DNA of 64,000 nucleotides from Ovoidimarina sp050299695 (GTDB lineage Bacteria; Pseudomonadota; Alphaproteobacteria; Rhodobacterales; Rhodobacteraceae): NCBI GenBank assembly GCA_050299695.1, contig JBNKWI010000007.1, positions 1 through 64,000 on the forward strand, in the 5' to 3' direction. The notes beneath the pieces are model-generated. The model saw only the letters and a list, made by a program, of their open reading frames with translations, was not told where the DNA came from and did no database searches. Shown here one piece after another: positions 9,168 through 18,065 of this stretch; the stretch's first letter is position 1; the number at the start of each line of letters is the position of its first letter. Position numbers and translations under genes: made by a program.

Positions 9168-10372
9168 GGCCTCGCATCCGCCTCGGTCGCGACGGTGCGC
9201 ACATGGTCGCCGTCGCGGAAGAACGCGCCGGCGCGAGAGATCACGGTGGTTCCCTCGTCCAGCCCCGTGACGATCTCGCGCCAATCCTGCCAGACGAGAC
9301 CGGGGGTCACTGGTGTCCTGCGGACCACGCCGTCGATGACCGCTTGGACATAGGCGCCGTCCGCGTCGGTCAGGATCGCGGTGATCGGCACGCTAACAGC
9401 CTGACGCCGTTCCGTCTCGATCTCGCCGCGACCGAACAGGCCCGAGCGCAGTTCCGGGCTGCCTTCGAGGGTGATCTTCACCTCGCCGAGCCGGGTGGTC
9501 GGATCGACGGTGGGGCTGACCAACCGGACAATCCCCGTGAGCGGGCCGATTCCGGCTACTTCGATCGTTCCGCCGTCGCCGGGTTCGATCCGCGCGAGCG
9601 CGGTCTCGATCACCTCGGCCCAGAGCTCCATCGTGCCGTTTTCGTAGAGCGTCAGAAGTGGCTGCCCGGCCATGGCGGTCACCGCGCCAACATCGGCGTC
9701 GCGGGCGCCGACCACGCCATAGACAGGCGAAGTGATATCGGTCTGCGACAGGTGCAACTCGGCTTCCCCGAGCTGGCTTTCCGCTACGGCAAGCTGAGCC
9801 TTGGCGATTGCAAGGCCGTCCCGGGCGGATTGCAGGGCGGCGCGGGATTCCTCGGCGGCGGCAAGGGCCTCGTCGTAGGAGGCCTTGCTGACCGAGCCGC
9901 TCTCTGCGAGCGTGGCCACTCGTTCGAGGTCGGTTTCGACGCGGGTCTCGGTGGCCGTGGCCGAGGCGATCTTGCTCTCGGCCTGCTTCACCGACGACCG
10001 GGCCTGCGCGACGTTGGCCTGCGCTTGGGAAAGTTCCGCCTCGATGCGCGCGGGTTTCAGGCGCACGAGGATGTCGCCCGCTTTCACTTCGTCGCCGAGA
10101 TCAACCAGCACCTGACGCACCTGGAGCCCGTCGAGTTCCGGCGTGATCAGGATCTTCTGCTTGGGAAATACCGTCCCATCGACAGGGACAACCGCACGCA
10201 TTTCCCGGGTTGTCGCCTTCGACACAGTCACCGTCGCCAGCGCCGTTTGCGCCTCCTCGGTTTCCTGCGCGAATGCTACATCACCGGAATGCTGGAAAGC
10301 AGGAAACGACACGAGAAGGGCAAGGGCTACACGGCGCGGCAAACGTGCCAGCTTCTCTGGCTTCGTTCGCAT
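9164..10372 (-). CDS. RND efflux periplasmic adaptor (membrane fusion protein)
   Basis: The 402-residue protein has an N-terminal signal-type helix (VALALLVSFPAF, about 15-26). It then has a lipoyl-like half (VDGTVFPKQKILITPELDG), an alpha-hairpin rich in Ala/Glu heptads (about 105-200), a second lipoyl half (TDITSPVYGVVGARDADVGAV) and beta-barrel/membrane-proximal domains. This is the HlyD/AcrA adaptor architecture. It bridges the RND pump to an outer-membrane duct. It is first in a two-gene operon and overlaps the permease by 4 bases. ATG 10372 is preceded by a purine-rich GGGGGACGGGAAGG. The gene is divergent from the CDF exporter with a 232-base spacer in which I identified no operator. 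Confidence 0.92.
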   Translation of the reverse strand: MRTKPEKLARLPRRVALALLVSFPAFQHSGDVAFAQETEEAQTALATVTVSKATTREMRAVVPVDGTVFPKQKILITPELDGLQVRQVLVDLGDEVKAGDILVRLKPARIEAELSQAQANVAQARSSVKQAESKIASATATETRVETDLERVATLAESGSVSKASYDEALAAAEESRAALQSARDGLAIAKAQLAVAESQLGEAELHLSQTDITSPVYGVVGARDADVGAVTAMAGQPLLTLYENGTMELWAEVIETALARIEPGDGGTIEVAGIGPLTGIVRLVSPTVDPTTRLGEVKITLEGSPELRSGLFGRGEIETERRQAVSVPITAILTDADGAYVQAVIDGVVRRTPVTPGLVWQDWREIVTGLDEGTTVISRAGAFFRDGDHVRTVATEADARP

Positions 10373-10604
10373 CCTTCCCGTCCCCCACCGGAATACGCGG
10401 AAAGTCTACTCGAACCTGCGCCGAACTCCAAGCAAAGACGCGGTGAGAGGCAGGGCGTCCGGTCGAGCCCCGTTCGGCGAACACTTTGCGGTGGATAGGG
10501 CAGACGGTCTACTACTCCGTCTCTTTTGCCACTATGTCTCCGACACCAACCTGACAGCCGCGCAAGTCGATCCACTTGGCGCGACTCCCGAGAGAGGCTC
10601 GAAG

Positions 10605-11663
10605 ATGCCACACGACCTAGGGCATTCGCACGACCACTCCCATGTCCCGGGCAGCAACGAGGGCGGGCACCACCATCACGCGCCTGCGGTTGGAAAGGAC
10701 AACGAGAAAGTCGTCCTGACCGGCTTCCTGCTGACTTTCGGATTCATGCTGGCCGAGTTTGGCGGCGGTTTTCTGTCCGGCTCGCTCGCGCTGATCGCAG
10801 ATGCCGGCCACATGTTGACTGACGCAGCGGCCCTGGCGCTGGCCTGGGCAGGTTTCCGCTTCGGCCGCCGTGCGCGGGACGAGCGGCGCACGTTCGGCTA
10901 TATGCGGTTCGAGATCCTCGCGGGCTTCGTCAACGCGATCACTCTGATTGCGCTGGTCTGCTGGATCGCGTACGAGGCGGTTGAACGCCTGATCAGTCCG
11001 ACGCCGGTTCTCGCCGGACCGATGCTGATCATCGCGGCCCTCGGACTCGTCGTGAACGGCGGGGTGTTCATCATGCTGACGCGGGGCGACTGCGACCATG
11101 TGAACATCCGTGGTGCAATGGTGCACGTGATGGGCGATCTTCTCGGCTCGGTCGCCGCTATCGCCGCGGCCATCGGAATCTATTTCACCGGCTGGACACC
11201 GATCGATCCGATCCTTTCGGTGCTCCTCTCCGCCATCGTCCTGCGCAGCGCATGGTTCCTCCTGAAGGCCTCGCTCAATATCCTGATGGAGGGGACACCC
11301 AGCAATATCGCCGTCTCCGAGATGCGGGAGACCCTGATCGAGGAAGTGCCGGGAGTCGTGGGCGTGCATCATGTCCACGTCTGGTCGATCACCTCGGGCC
11401 AGCCCGTTGCGACAATGGAGGTGCAACTGGCCGAAAACGTCGATGCGGCCTCGACCGTTGCGGCCCTCAAGCGGGTGCTGGCGACACAGTACGGGGTGGG
11501 CCATTCGACCATCGAGATAGATTGGGAGCGCGGCTCCGGGGTCTGCGTGCTCGATCCCGCCGATGATGCGGGGCCCGAGCATTGCCACGGCCAGGACAGC
11601 CACGGCAACGACCACCATCTTGATAGCGCCCCGTCACTGTCGCGGTCAAAGGCACAAGGCTGA
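10605..11663 (+). CDS. CDF-family heavy-metal (Zn/Co/Cd-type) cation efflux protein
   Basis: The 352-residue inner-membrane antiporter has a His-rich N-terminus (HSHDHSHV, GGHHHH, residues 7-25) followed by six TM helices. IADAGHMLTD (64-73, HxxxD) in TM2 and HVMGDLLGS (HxxxD) in TM5 are the metal-site motifs of CzcD/ZitB-like zinc exporters. A cytoplasmic ferredoxin-like domain follows (GVVGVHHVHVWSITSGQPV). The His/Asp-rich C-terminus (GPEHCHGQDSHGNDHH) can also bind metal. ATG 10605 has AGAGAGG upstream. It probably exports Zn2+ or related divalent ions from the cytoplasm. No metalloregulator gene lies nearby. Confidence 0.93.
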   Translation: MPHDLGHSHDHSHVPGSNEGGHHHHAPAVGKDNEKVVLTGFLLTFGFMLAEFGGGFLSGSLALIADAGHMLTDAAALALAWAGFRFGRRARDERRTFGYMRFEILAGFVNAITLIALVCWIAYEAVERLISPTPVLAGPMLIIAALGLVVNGGVFIMLTRGDCDHVNIRGAMVHVMGDLLGSVAAIAAAIGIYFTGWTPIDPILSVLLSAIVLRSAWFLLKASLNILMEGTPSNIAVSEMRETLIEEVPGVVGVHHVHVWSITSGQPVATMEVQLAENVDAASTVAALKRVLATQYGVGHSTIEIDWERGSGVCVLDPADDAGPEHCHGQDSHGNDHHLDSAPSLSRSKAQG

Positions 11664-11687
11664 GTGCCCCGTGACCTGATGTTCCGG

Positions 11688-11744
11688 CGGCATTGCAGGA
11701 TCCCTCGCAATGCCGGCACTCCTAAGTTGGCAAAGGAGTGCCGG
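11688..11744. terminator. Two abutting hairpins downstream of the CDF gene
   Basis: Hairpin A pairs CGGCATTGC (11688-11696) with GCAATGCCG (11707-11715). Hairpin B pairs CCGGCACTCC (11713-11722) with GGAGTGCCGG (11735-11744). The arms are perfect. The 3' arm of A and the 5' arm of B share bases 11713-11715, so the two full stems exclude each other. No T-tract follows, so factor-independent termination is not certain. mRNA stabilisation or control of the downstream VOC gene is possible. Confidence 0.55.
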
Positions 11745-11812
11745 TCCGCAAAAACGTGGCTTCCGTGCGCGGAGTCTGTATCGTTGCTCTGCCGTGAACA
11801 GGGAGGCAGGCC

Positions 11813-12409
11813 ATGGCCGAAGGAGCAATCCGCAAGATCCAGACCCAGGGGGTGCATCATATCACTCTGGTGGGCGCCGACCGGCAGACCTCCATCGATT
11901 TCTGGGAGGGTGTCCTGGGGATGCCCTTCGTCTTCGATCAGCCCAATCTCGACGACCCGAACCAGGGTCATCTCTATTTCGATCCCGGCGACGGTCGGCT
12001 CATCACGATCTTCACCAATGAGGACCGCACGGCCGATCCGGTGCGCCCGCCGACCGATCCGGGTTGCGTTCATCACATCGCCTTCACCGTCAGCCACGCG
12101 ACGTTCAGCCAGACTGTCCAGCGTCTCGACGCAAGGGGGATCGCACATTCCGGTCCAAAGGATCGGGGGTTCATGGATTCGATCTATTTCAACGACCCGC
12201 TGGGATTCCTGATCGAGCTCGCCTGTTACCGGTTCGAACCGCCCGAAGGCTGCCGCCATGCCGATGTGATGATCCAGGCACACCGGCTCCGCGTGGCAAG
12301 GGGCGATTACAATATCCAGGAAGTGCATCTTGCCGACGCGATCGAGATCCTGGTGGCGCGGCGTCAGGGCTCGCTTTCGGAGGACAGGGGGGCAAAGGAT
12401 CCTTACTGA
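11813..12409 (+). CDS. VOC-superfamily (glyoxalase/extradiol-dioxygenase-like) protein
   Basis: The 198-residue protein has two beta-alpha-beta-beta-beta modules. VHHITLVGAD (about 14-23) and VHHIAFTVS (about 85-93) place the metal-binding histidines, and GFLIELACYRF (about 131-141) supplies the glutamate. This H/H/E set is typical of metal-dependent VOC enzymes, including glyoxalase I, ring-cleaving dioxygenases and fosfomycin-resistance-type proteins. The substrate cannot be assigned. GGGAGGCAGGCC precedes ATG 11813. The next gene begins 10 bases after its stop, so the two are probably co-transcribed. Confidence 0.82.
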   Translation: MAEGAIRKIQTQGVHHITLVGADRQTSIDFWEGVLGMPFVFDQPNLDDPNQGHLYFDPGDGRLITIFTNEDRTADPVRPPTDPGCVHHIAFTVSHATFSQTVQRLDARGIAHSGPKDRGFMDSIYFNDPLGFLIELACYRFEPPEGCRHADVMIQAHRLRVARGDYNIQEVHLADAIEILVARRQGSLSEDRGAKDPY

Positions 12410-12419
12410 TCGGGCGGTT

Positions 12420-12791
12420 ATGGCTTACCGGATTGAGATTTCCGCCGGGGAACTCCTCGATCGGCTGACGATCCTGCGGCTGAAGGCGGCTCGGGTGCCG
12501 GCGGCGGCCCGGGCGCGCATCGCCGCCGATCTCGCGGCGCTGGAGGCGCTCCGTGTCGAGATCGGAACGGTCGGAATCGCCGAGGCGGAGGAGGGGCTCG
12601 CGGCCCTCAATGCAGCGCTCTGGGATCTCGAGACCGCTGTGCGCGCCTGTCTCGACCGCGGCGACTCCGCCGGTTTCGCAGAGGCGGCGGAGCGGATCTT
12701 CCGGCTCAACGAGGCGCGCTCGGAGGCGAAGGCCGGGATCGACCGGCTGGTCCACGGCGCCAGCGCCGAGATCAAGCTGTTCGAGGCGTGA
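12420..12791 (+). CDS. DUF6165-like small conserved protein
   Basis: The 123-residue, Ala- and Leu-rich, almost entirely helical soluble protein has an N-terminus (IEISAGELLDRLTILRLKA) that resembles the DUF6165 signature, where similar proteins begin with VS-GE-DKLTIL-IK. Function is unknown; homologues are often found near glycan or lipopolysaccharide genes. It has no signal peptide, TM helix or cysteine. The start at 12420 lies 10 bases after the VOC stop and has only a weak ribosome site, suggesting translational coupling. It ends 9 bases from the convergent phaC. Confidence 0.6.
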   Translation: MAYRIEISAGELLDRLTILRLKAARVPAAARARIAADLAALEALRVEIGTVGIAEAEEGLAALNAALWDLETAVRACLDRGDSAGFAEAAERIFRLNEARSEAKAGIDRLVHGASAEIKLFEA

Positions 12792-12800
12792 CGCCCCGTC

Positions 12801-14588
12801 TCAGGTGCTCTTGACGTAGCTGCCCGGTGCCGGCTCGAGGGATTTGTACTTGCCGCGCTTCGCCGGTTTCCGCGCCGGCACCTTTCGATCGTCCCGCGAC
12901 TCGAGCCAGGACGTCCAGTGCGGCCACCACGAGCCTTCGTGCGGCTCGGCCACCTCCAGGAACCCCTCCGGTGTCGAGGGATAGACAGACGCTGTGCGGT
13001 AGCCGTATTTCGGCCGCTCCGCAGGCGGGTTGATCACCCCAGCGATGTGGCCGGATCCGCCTAGGACGAATTCCACCTCGCCGCCGAAGATCTGGGTTGC
13101 CGGGTAGACGGATTTCCAGAGTGCGATGTGATCGTCCACGGTGGCGAGAACGAAACAGGGGGTCTCGATCTTGCTGATGTCGAGCTTGAGCCCGTCCATC
13201 TCCAGCCCGCCCGGCTTCCGGAGCCGGTTCTGCAGGTAGATCTCTTCGAGATACCACAGCAGCATTGCCGCCGGCAGCCGGGTGGAATCCGAGTTCCAGA
13301 ACAGAAGGTCGAATGCGCGCGGTTTTGCCCCGCGGAGATAGTTCGCCTCGTAGAACGACCAGATCAGGTCACGTTCCCGGAGCATCGAGAACATGTCCTG
13401 AAGGTGGTGCGATTCCAGGTAGCCCTTGTCCTCCATGTGTTCGCGCAGGACCTGGAGCCGATAGTCATCGACGAAGACGCCGATCTCGCCCACATCCTCG
13501 AAGTCCACCATCGTGGCGAGCGTCGTGGCCGAGGCGATGCGGTCGTCGCCATTTGCGGCCAGCCAGGCCAGGGTCGCGGTCACCAGGATTCCGCCGATGC
13601 AGAAGCCGAGAATATTCGCCTTCTCCTCGCCGGTGATTTCCCGGATTGCGTCGAGCGCCGCGAGGGGGCCGAGCTTCATGTAGGAGGTGAAGTCCATCTC
13701 GGCGTGCTCCTTGGTGGGATTGACCCAGGAGATCACGAAAACGGAATGGCCCCGGTCCAGCATGTAGCGCACCAGACTGTTCTTCGGCTGCATGTCGAGG
13801 ATGTAGAACTTGTTGATCCAGGCGGGCACCAGGAGGAGCGGGAGCGCGTGCTGTTCCTCGGTGCGGGGGTGGTACTGGATCAGCTGCATCAGCTCGTTCT
13901 GGTAAACCACCTCGCCCTCGGTGGTGGCAAGGTCGCGGCCGACGACGAAGGCCTGGCTGTCATTGGTTGCGATATCCAGACGCCCCTCTCCGCGTTCGAG
14001 ATCGTTGAGCAGGTTCTCGAGCCCGTCGAGCAGGCTTTCGCCCGAGGTATCCATCAGCTTCTTCCGCGCGGCGGCGTTGGTCGCGAGGTAGTTCGAGGGC
14101 GAGAGCGCGCTCATCATCTGGCGGGTGTAGAAGGCCACGCGCATGTGGTCCTTCGATCCCGAGTCGAGCCCGTCCAGGAGGTCGTTCGTGGCGTCCTCGA
14201 AGGCCAGGAACACGTCGCGGTAGGTCTTCGCCACGGGGTCCTTTTCCCAGTTCGGGTCGGAAAAGCGTCGGTCGCCCGTCTTCTTCGGTAGCGTGTCCTC
14301 GGCGGGTGGGGTCAACATCGAGGTCCAGGCGTCAAGAAAGCCCTTGCCCGCCTTCATCTGCGCCTCGAACAAGGTCGTCGGATCGGTCATGACCTCAGCC
14401 CAGAACGAGCCGTAGGCGCGCGACAGGGTGGCCGCGTCCATCAGCGAGAACTCCGAGCCGGTCGCCTTGCGGACGGCGAGGTTTTGCAGCTGCGCCGTCG
14501 CCGCGATGGCCCGCTGCGTCAGGCCGAGGAGCCGCCCGCCGGTTTCCAGGATATCGTCAGGCTTGGAGATTTCGGTTGTCTGGTTCAT
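12801..14588 (-). CDS. phaC: Class I poly(3-hydroxyalkanoate) synthase PhaC
   Basis: The 595-residue protein has the class I length. It carries an N-terminal PhaC domain and an alpha/beta-hydrolase core with the lipase-like box GFCIGG, in which Cys330 replaces serine. TVDDHIALWKS and GGSGHIAGVINPP contain the catalytic Asp and His. It polymerises (R)-3-hydroxyacyl-CoA into storage polyester on granules. I chose ATG 14588 because GGGGGAAG lies upstream; an ATG 33 bases earlier has none. It lies downstream of phaA on the same strand with about 70 bases between them. No phaB, phasin or phaR gene is in the window. Confidence 0.96.
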   Translation of the reverse strand: MNQTTEISKPDDILETGGRLLGLTQRAIAATAQLQNLAVRKATGSEFSLMDAATLSRAYGSFWAEVMTDPTTLFEAQMKAGKGFLDAWTSMLTPPAEDTLPKKTGDRRFSDPNWEKDPVAKTYRDVFLAFEDATNDLLDGLDSGSKDHMRVAFYTRQMMSALSPSNYLATNAAARKKLMDTSGESLLDGLENLLNDLERGEGRLDIATNDSQAFVVGRDLATTEGEVVYQNELMQLIQYHPRTEEQHALPLLLVPAWINKFYILDMQPKNSLVRYMLDRGHSVFVISWVNPTKEHAEMDFTSYMKLGPLAALDAIREITGEEKANILGFCIGGILVTATLAWLAANGDDRIASATTLATMVDFEDVGEIGVFVDDYRLQVLREHMEDKGYLESHHLQDMFSMLRERDLIWSFYEANYLRGAKPRAFDLLFWNSDSTRLPAAMLLWYLEEIYLQNRLRKPGGLEMDGLKLDISKIETPCFVLATVDDHIALWKSVYPATQIFGGEVEFVLGGSGHIAGVINPPAERPKYGYRTASVYPSTPEGFLEVAEPHEGSWWPHWTSWLESRDDRKVPARKPAKRGKYKSLEPAPGSYVKST

Positions 14589-14660
14589 GAGCGCGTCTTC
14601 CCCCTTGCCACAGCCTTCCATGTTCGCGGATGAGGGCCAAGCCCTCTTTTCGTATGGCCG

Positions 14661-15842
14661 TTATAACCGCTCGAAAGCCAGCGCGATGCCCTGGCCGCCG
14701 CCGATGCACATGGTCACGAGACCGAGGCGGCCGCCCGTGCGTTCCAGTTCGTAGAGGCACTTGATCGCAAGGATCGCCCCGGTTGCGCCCACGGGATGTC
14801 CGAGCGCAATCGCACCGCCATTGGGGTTCACTTTCGCTGGGTCGAGCCCGAGGCCGGCGCTTACCGCGCAGGCCTGCGCCGCGAAGGCCTCGTTCGACTC
14901 GATGACGTCGAAATCGTCGGCGCTCATGCCGAGCCGCCTGAGGAGTTTCGCAACCGCCGGGACCGGCCCGATGCCCATCACCTCATGGCGCACCCCTGCG
15001 TGAGCATATCCCATCAGCCGCGCCCGAGGCTTGAGACCGGAGGCCTCGGCCGCTTCAGCGGTAGCCAGGACCAGTGCCGCCGCGCCGTCGTTGATCCCGC
15101 TGGCGTTTCCTGCGGTCACTGTCCCGTCCTTCTTGAAGGCCGGCCGCAGCCCGGCAAGCGTCTCCATGGTCGTGCCGGCCTTTGGATGTTCGTCGGTGTC
15201 GAAGGCCACCGTGTCGCGGCGGACCTTCACCTCGACTGGAAGGATCTGGCTCCTGAAATGCCCCGCCGTGATCGCCGCCAGCGCGCGGCGCTGGCTTTCC
15301 ACGGCGAAGGCGTCCTGAGCCTCGCGGGAAATCTGGTGCTCGTCGGCGACGTTCTCCGCGGTGATCCCCATGTGGCCGACGCCGAACGGGTCGTTCAGCG
15401 CGCCGATCATCATGTCGGCCATCGCGATGTCGCCCATCTTGGCGCCAGCGCGGATGCTCTGGGTGGCGTGGGGTGCGCGCGACATGCTCTCGGCGCCGCC
15501 CGCCAGCGCGAACTCCGCATCGCCCAGCATCAGGTGCTGCGCCGCCGAAACGATGGCCTGCGCCCCGGATCCGCAGAGCCGGTTCACCGTAAGTGCCGGT
15601 GACTCCTCGGGAATCCCCGCCTCGACCGCCGCGACCCGCGCCATGTACATGTCACGCGGCTCGGTGTTGATAACGTGGCCGTAGACCACATGCCCGACCT
15701 GCGCTGGCGCGACGCCAGACCGGGCCATCGCCTCCCTGGCAACCGCGGCGGCCATGGCAGTGGGCGGTGTTCCGGCCAAGGACCCGCCGAAGCCGCCGAT
15801 GGCGGTACGCGCGCCATCGAGAATCACTACGTCCTTCGCCAT
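14661..15842 (-). CDS. phaA: Acetyl-CoA C-acetyltransferase (beta-ketothiolase)
   Basis: This 393-residue thiolase has the nucleophilic Cys90 in NRLCGSGAQAI. GGAIALGHPVGATGA supplies the active-site His, and the C-terminal MCIGGGQGIALAFE supplies the second Cys. It condenses two acetyl-CoA to acetoacetyl-CoA, the first step of PHB synthesis, or acts in reverse in ketone/fatty-acid degradation. Its position upstream of phaC on the same strand supports the PHA role. ATG 15842 follows GGAGGATGCGTG, so this start is well supported. Confidence 0.94.
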   Translation of the reverse strand: MAKDVVILDGARTAIGGFGGSLAGTPPTAMAAAVAREAMARSGVAPAQVGHVVYGHVINTEPRDMYMARVAAVEAGIPEESPALTVNRLCGSGAQAIVSAAQHLMLGDAEFALAGGAESMSRAPHATQSIRAGAKMGDIAMADMMIGALNDPFGVGHMGITAENVADEHQISREAQDAFAVESQRRALAAITAGHFRSQILPVEVKVRRDTVAFDTDEHPKAGTTMETLAGLRPAFKKDGTVTAGNASGINDGAAALVLATAEAAEASGLKPRARLMGYAHAGVRHEVMGIGPVPAVAKLLRRLGMSADDFDVIESNEAFAAQACAVSAGLGLDPAKVNPNGGAIALGHPVGATGAILAIKCLYELERTGGRLGLVTMCIGGGQGIALAFERL

Positions 15843-15922
15843 CACGCATCCTCCCTCGCCTCCGGGCTGCATGATGGCTTGTCTGCACCCGCTCGTCCAC
15901 CGGGACGCGCGGGGCGCCGGTG

Positions 15923-16357
15923 TCAGTGGCCGGCGACGGCGAGATCGCGCAGCACGTGCGCCTCGAGTTCCATCTCGGCGATCCGGTGCTTCACCACGTC
16001 GCCGATGGAGACCATGCCTGCCAGGACGCCCCCGTCGACCACGGGCAGATGGCGGATCCGGTTCTCCGTCATGCGGCGCGCTATGAGGGTGAGGCTGTCG
16101 CCCGGTGCGCAGGTGATCACGCCCGGCGACATGATTGCCTCGACGGCCACTCCCGGCGCATCCGCACCGTGCTCGGCCAGGCAGGCCACCACGTCGCGTT
16201 CCGAGACGATCCCGTTCACCGACTTGCCGTCCAAGCTGACGACGAAAGCGCCGACCCGCGCCGCCCGAAGCCGGTGGACAAGTGTGCCCACGTTTTCGGT
16301 CGGGCGCACGGTCATCACCTTGTCGCCCTTGAGTTTCAGTACGTCACTGACCTTCAT
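15923..16357 (-). CDS. Tandem CBS-domain protein
   Basis: The 144-residue protein is made only of two CBS motifs: about 1-62 (MKVSDVLKLKGDKVMTVRP to GIVSERDVV) and about 70-130 (VEAIMSPGVITCAPGDS to MVSIGDVVKHRI). Such stand-alone Bateman modules bind adenine nucleotides and sense energy state; the partner is unknown. ATG 16357 is preceded by AAGGAGG, clearly better than the upstream in-frame start. It lies 80 bases upstream of phaA on the same strand, so it may be co-transcribed with the PHA genes. It is divergent from folC. Confidence 0.88.
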   Translation of the reverse strand: MKVSDVLKLKGDKVMTVRPTENVGTLVHRLRAARVGAFVVSLDGKSVNGIVSERDVVACLAEHGADAPGVAVEAIMSPGVITCAPGDSLTLIARRMTENRIRHLPVVDGGVLAGMVSIGDVVKHRIAEMELEAHVLRDLAVAGH

Positions 16358-16575
16358 GTCTGGCCTCCTTGCCAACGCGCGCACAGGCGCACGCGGCGGA
16401 AGCCGGCGGACGACCCGCCGCACCCCTTCAGCGTAGCAGAAGGCCGGAGGGGCGAAAAGCGGAACACGCTGGCGGACCCCCGCGCGTTTCTGACGCGGGG
16501 GCGCTTCACCCCGGGCGCGGATCGCGTATGAGTGGGCACGCGAGTCGGACCTGTCCGACTCGGCCCCGTAGAGCG

Positions 16576-17874
16576 ATGCCGGTGCCGACGATGACAGTTT
16601 CTCCAGACCAGAGCTCGGATCTCCTGCTGCAGCGGATGATGACGTTGCATCCGAAGATCATCGACCTGACCCTCGACCGGGTTTGGCGGCTGCTCGCGGC
16701 ACTGGACCATCCCGAGAGGCGGCTCCCTCCGGTGATCCATGTTGCAGGCACCAACGGCAAGGGCTCGACGCTGGCAATGCTCAGAGCGGGGATCGAAGGC
16801 GCGGGACAGACGGCGCATGTCTACACCTCGCCGCATCTGGTGCGGTTCCACGAGCGGGTGCGGCTGGCTGGCTCGCTGATTTCCGAGGCGGCCCTGGCCG
16901 AAGTGCTCGACGAAAGCCTCGCGGCGAACGGCGCCGACCCGATCACCTATTTCGAGATCACTACCGTTGCGGCGCTCCTCGCCTTTACACGGGTGCCGGC
17001 GGACTGGACGCTCCTGGAAACCGGTCTCGGCGGCCGGCTCGACGCGACCAATGTGGTCGAGGTGCCGGCGATGACGGCGATCACGCCCATAAATCTCGAC
17101 CACCAGCAATATCTGGGCGAGACGCTGGCGGAGATCGCCCTCGAAAAGGCCGGGATCATGAAGCCGGGCGTGCTCTGCGTGGTCGGCCAGCAATTGCCCG
17201 AGGCGCTCGAGGCGCTCGAGGATCATGCCGAGCGGGTGAAGGCGCCGCTCCATGTCCATGGCCGCGACTGGCTGGTCTGGGAGGAGCGCGGTCGGATGGT
17301 GTTCCAGGACCAGACCGGGCTCCTCGACCTGCCGCTTCCGGTCCTGCGCGGCGAGCACCAGATCGGCAATGCCGGACTGGCGCTGGCGGTGCTGAGGAAG
17401 CTGGGCTTCGGAGAGGCGGCCTGCGAGGCGGCCGCGACCCGTGCCGAGTGGCCGGCGCGGATGCAGCGCCTTGCCGAGGGGCGGCTTGCCGCGCTCGCCG
17501 GCGGTGCCGAGCTTTGGCTCGACGGCGGGCACAACCCGGCGGCGGGCCGCGCGCTGGCCTCGGCCATGGCCGATCTGCCGCAGAAAACGCTACACCTTGT
17601 CTGCGGCATGCTGAAAACCAAGGACGTGGGGGGGTTCATGACCCCGCTGGCCGGGATTGCCCGGACACTCCATGCGGTCGCAATTCCCGGCGAAAGCGCG
17701 ACGCTGACGGCCGAGGAGACGGCCGCGGCCGCCCGCGCGGCGGGGCTCGAAGCCCGGGTGTCGGGCGGCGTAGCCGAGGCAATCGAGGCGATCGCCGCCG
17801 AGGCGCCCGGGGCGCGAATTCTGATCTGCGGGTCGCTCTACCTCGCGGGCCATGTCCTGCGCGAGAACGGCTGA
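16576..17874 (+). CDS. folC: Bifunctional folylpolyglutamate/dihydrofolate synthase
   Basis: The 432-residue protein has the Mur-ligase P-loop HVAGTNGKGST, TYFEITTVAALLAF, LETGLGGRLDATNVV and LDGGHNPAAGRAL, all typical of FolC. It adds glutamate to dihydropteroate or folate in the cytosol. Two in-frame ATGs (16576 and 16591) are possible; neither has a strong ribosome site and I kept the longer form. In many Rhodobacterales folC follows accD, but here the neighbour is the divergent CBS gene. Confidence 0.94.
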   Translation: MPVPTMTVSPDQSSDLLLQRMMTLHPKIIDLTLDRVWRLLAALDHPERRLPPVIHVAGTNGKGSTLAMLRAGIEGAGQTAHVYTSPHLVRFHERVRLAGSLISEAALAEVLDESLAANGADPITYFEITTVAALLAFTRVPADWTLLETGLGGRLDATNVVEVPAMTAITPINLDHQQYLGETLAEIALEKAGIMKPGVLCVVGQQLPEALEALEDHAERVKAPLHVHGRDWLVWEERGRMVFQDQTGLLDLPLPVLRGEHQIGNAGLALAVLRKLGFGEAACEAAATRAEWPARMQRLAEGRLAALAGGAELWLDGGHNPAAGRALASAMADLPQKTLHLVCGMLKTKDVGGFMTPLAGIARTLHAVAIPGESATLTAEETAAAARAAGLEARVSGGVAEAIEAIAAEAPGARILICGSLYLAGHVLRENG

Positions 17875-17881
17875 TCCAGCG

Positions 17882-17954
17882 GCGCGCGCCTGCGGCGCGC
17901 ACGCGATGAGTTGCGCCCGCCTCCGGCGGGCGCGTGTCAGGGGGCTGAGCCCCC
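17882..17954. terminator. Cluster of GC-rich hairpins between convergent folC and zapE
   Basis: Three stem-loops follow folC. GCGCGC repeats lie around 17882-17900. A 9-bp stem GCGCCCGCC/GGCGGGCGC (17913-17933) has a 3-base loop. A 6-bp stem GGGGGC/GCCCCC (17940-17954) follows. They lie between convergent genes and probably act as a bidirectional terminator. No T-tract follows, as is common in such high-GC genomes. Confidence 0.55.
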
Positions 17955-18065
17955 TCGTGCCCGTACCGGGCGCTCACCCCCGGGGAGAGCCCGAACGCCT
18001 GGTCCGGAGGCCCCCCGCCCGAAGGGTGCGGGCCGGACGGAACGCGCCCAAGGCGCGCCACCGGA

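Noticed and set aside
10508..10530. Short dyad GACGG/CCGTC in the RND-CDF spacer, considered as MerR-type operator
   Set aside because: The arms are only five bases, and no MerR gene or spacer of the right length supports it.
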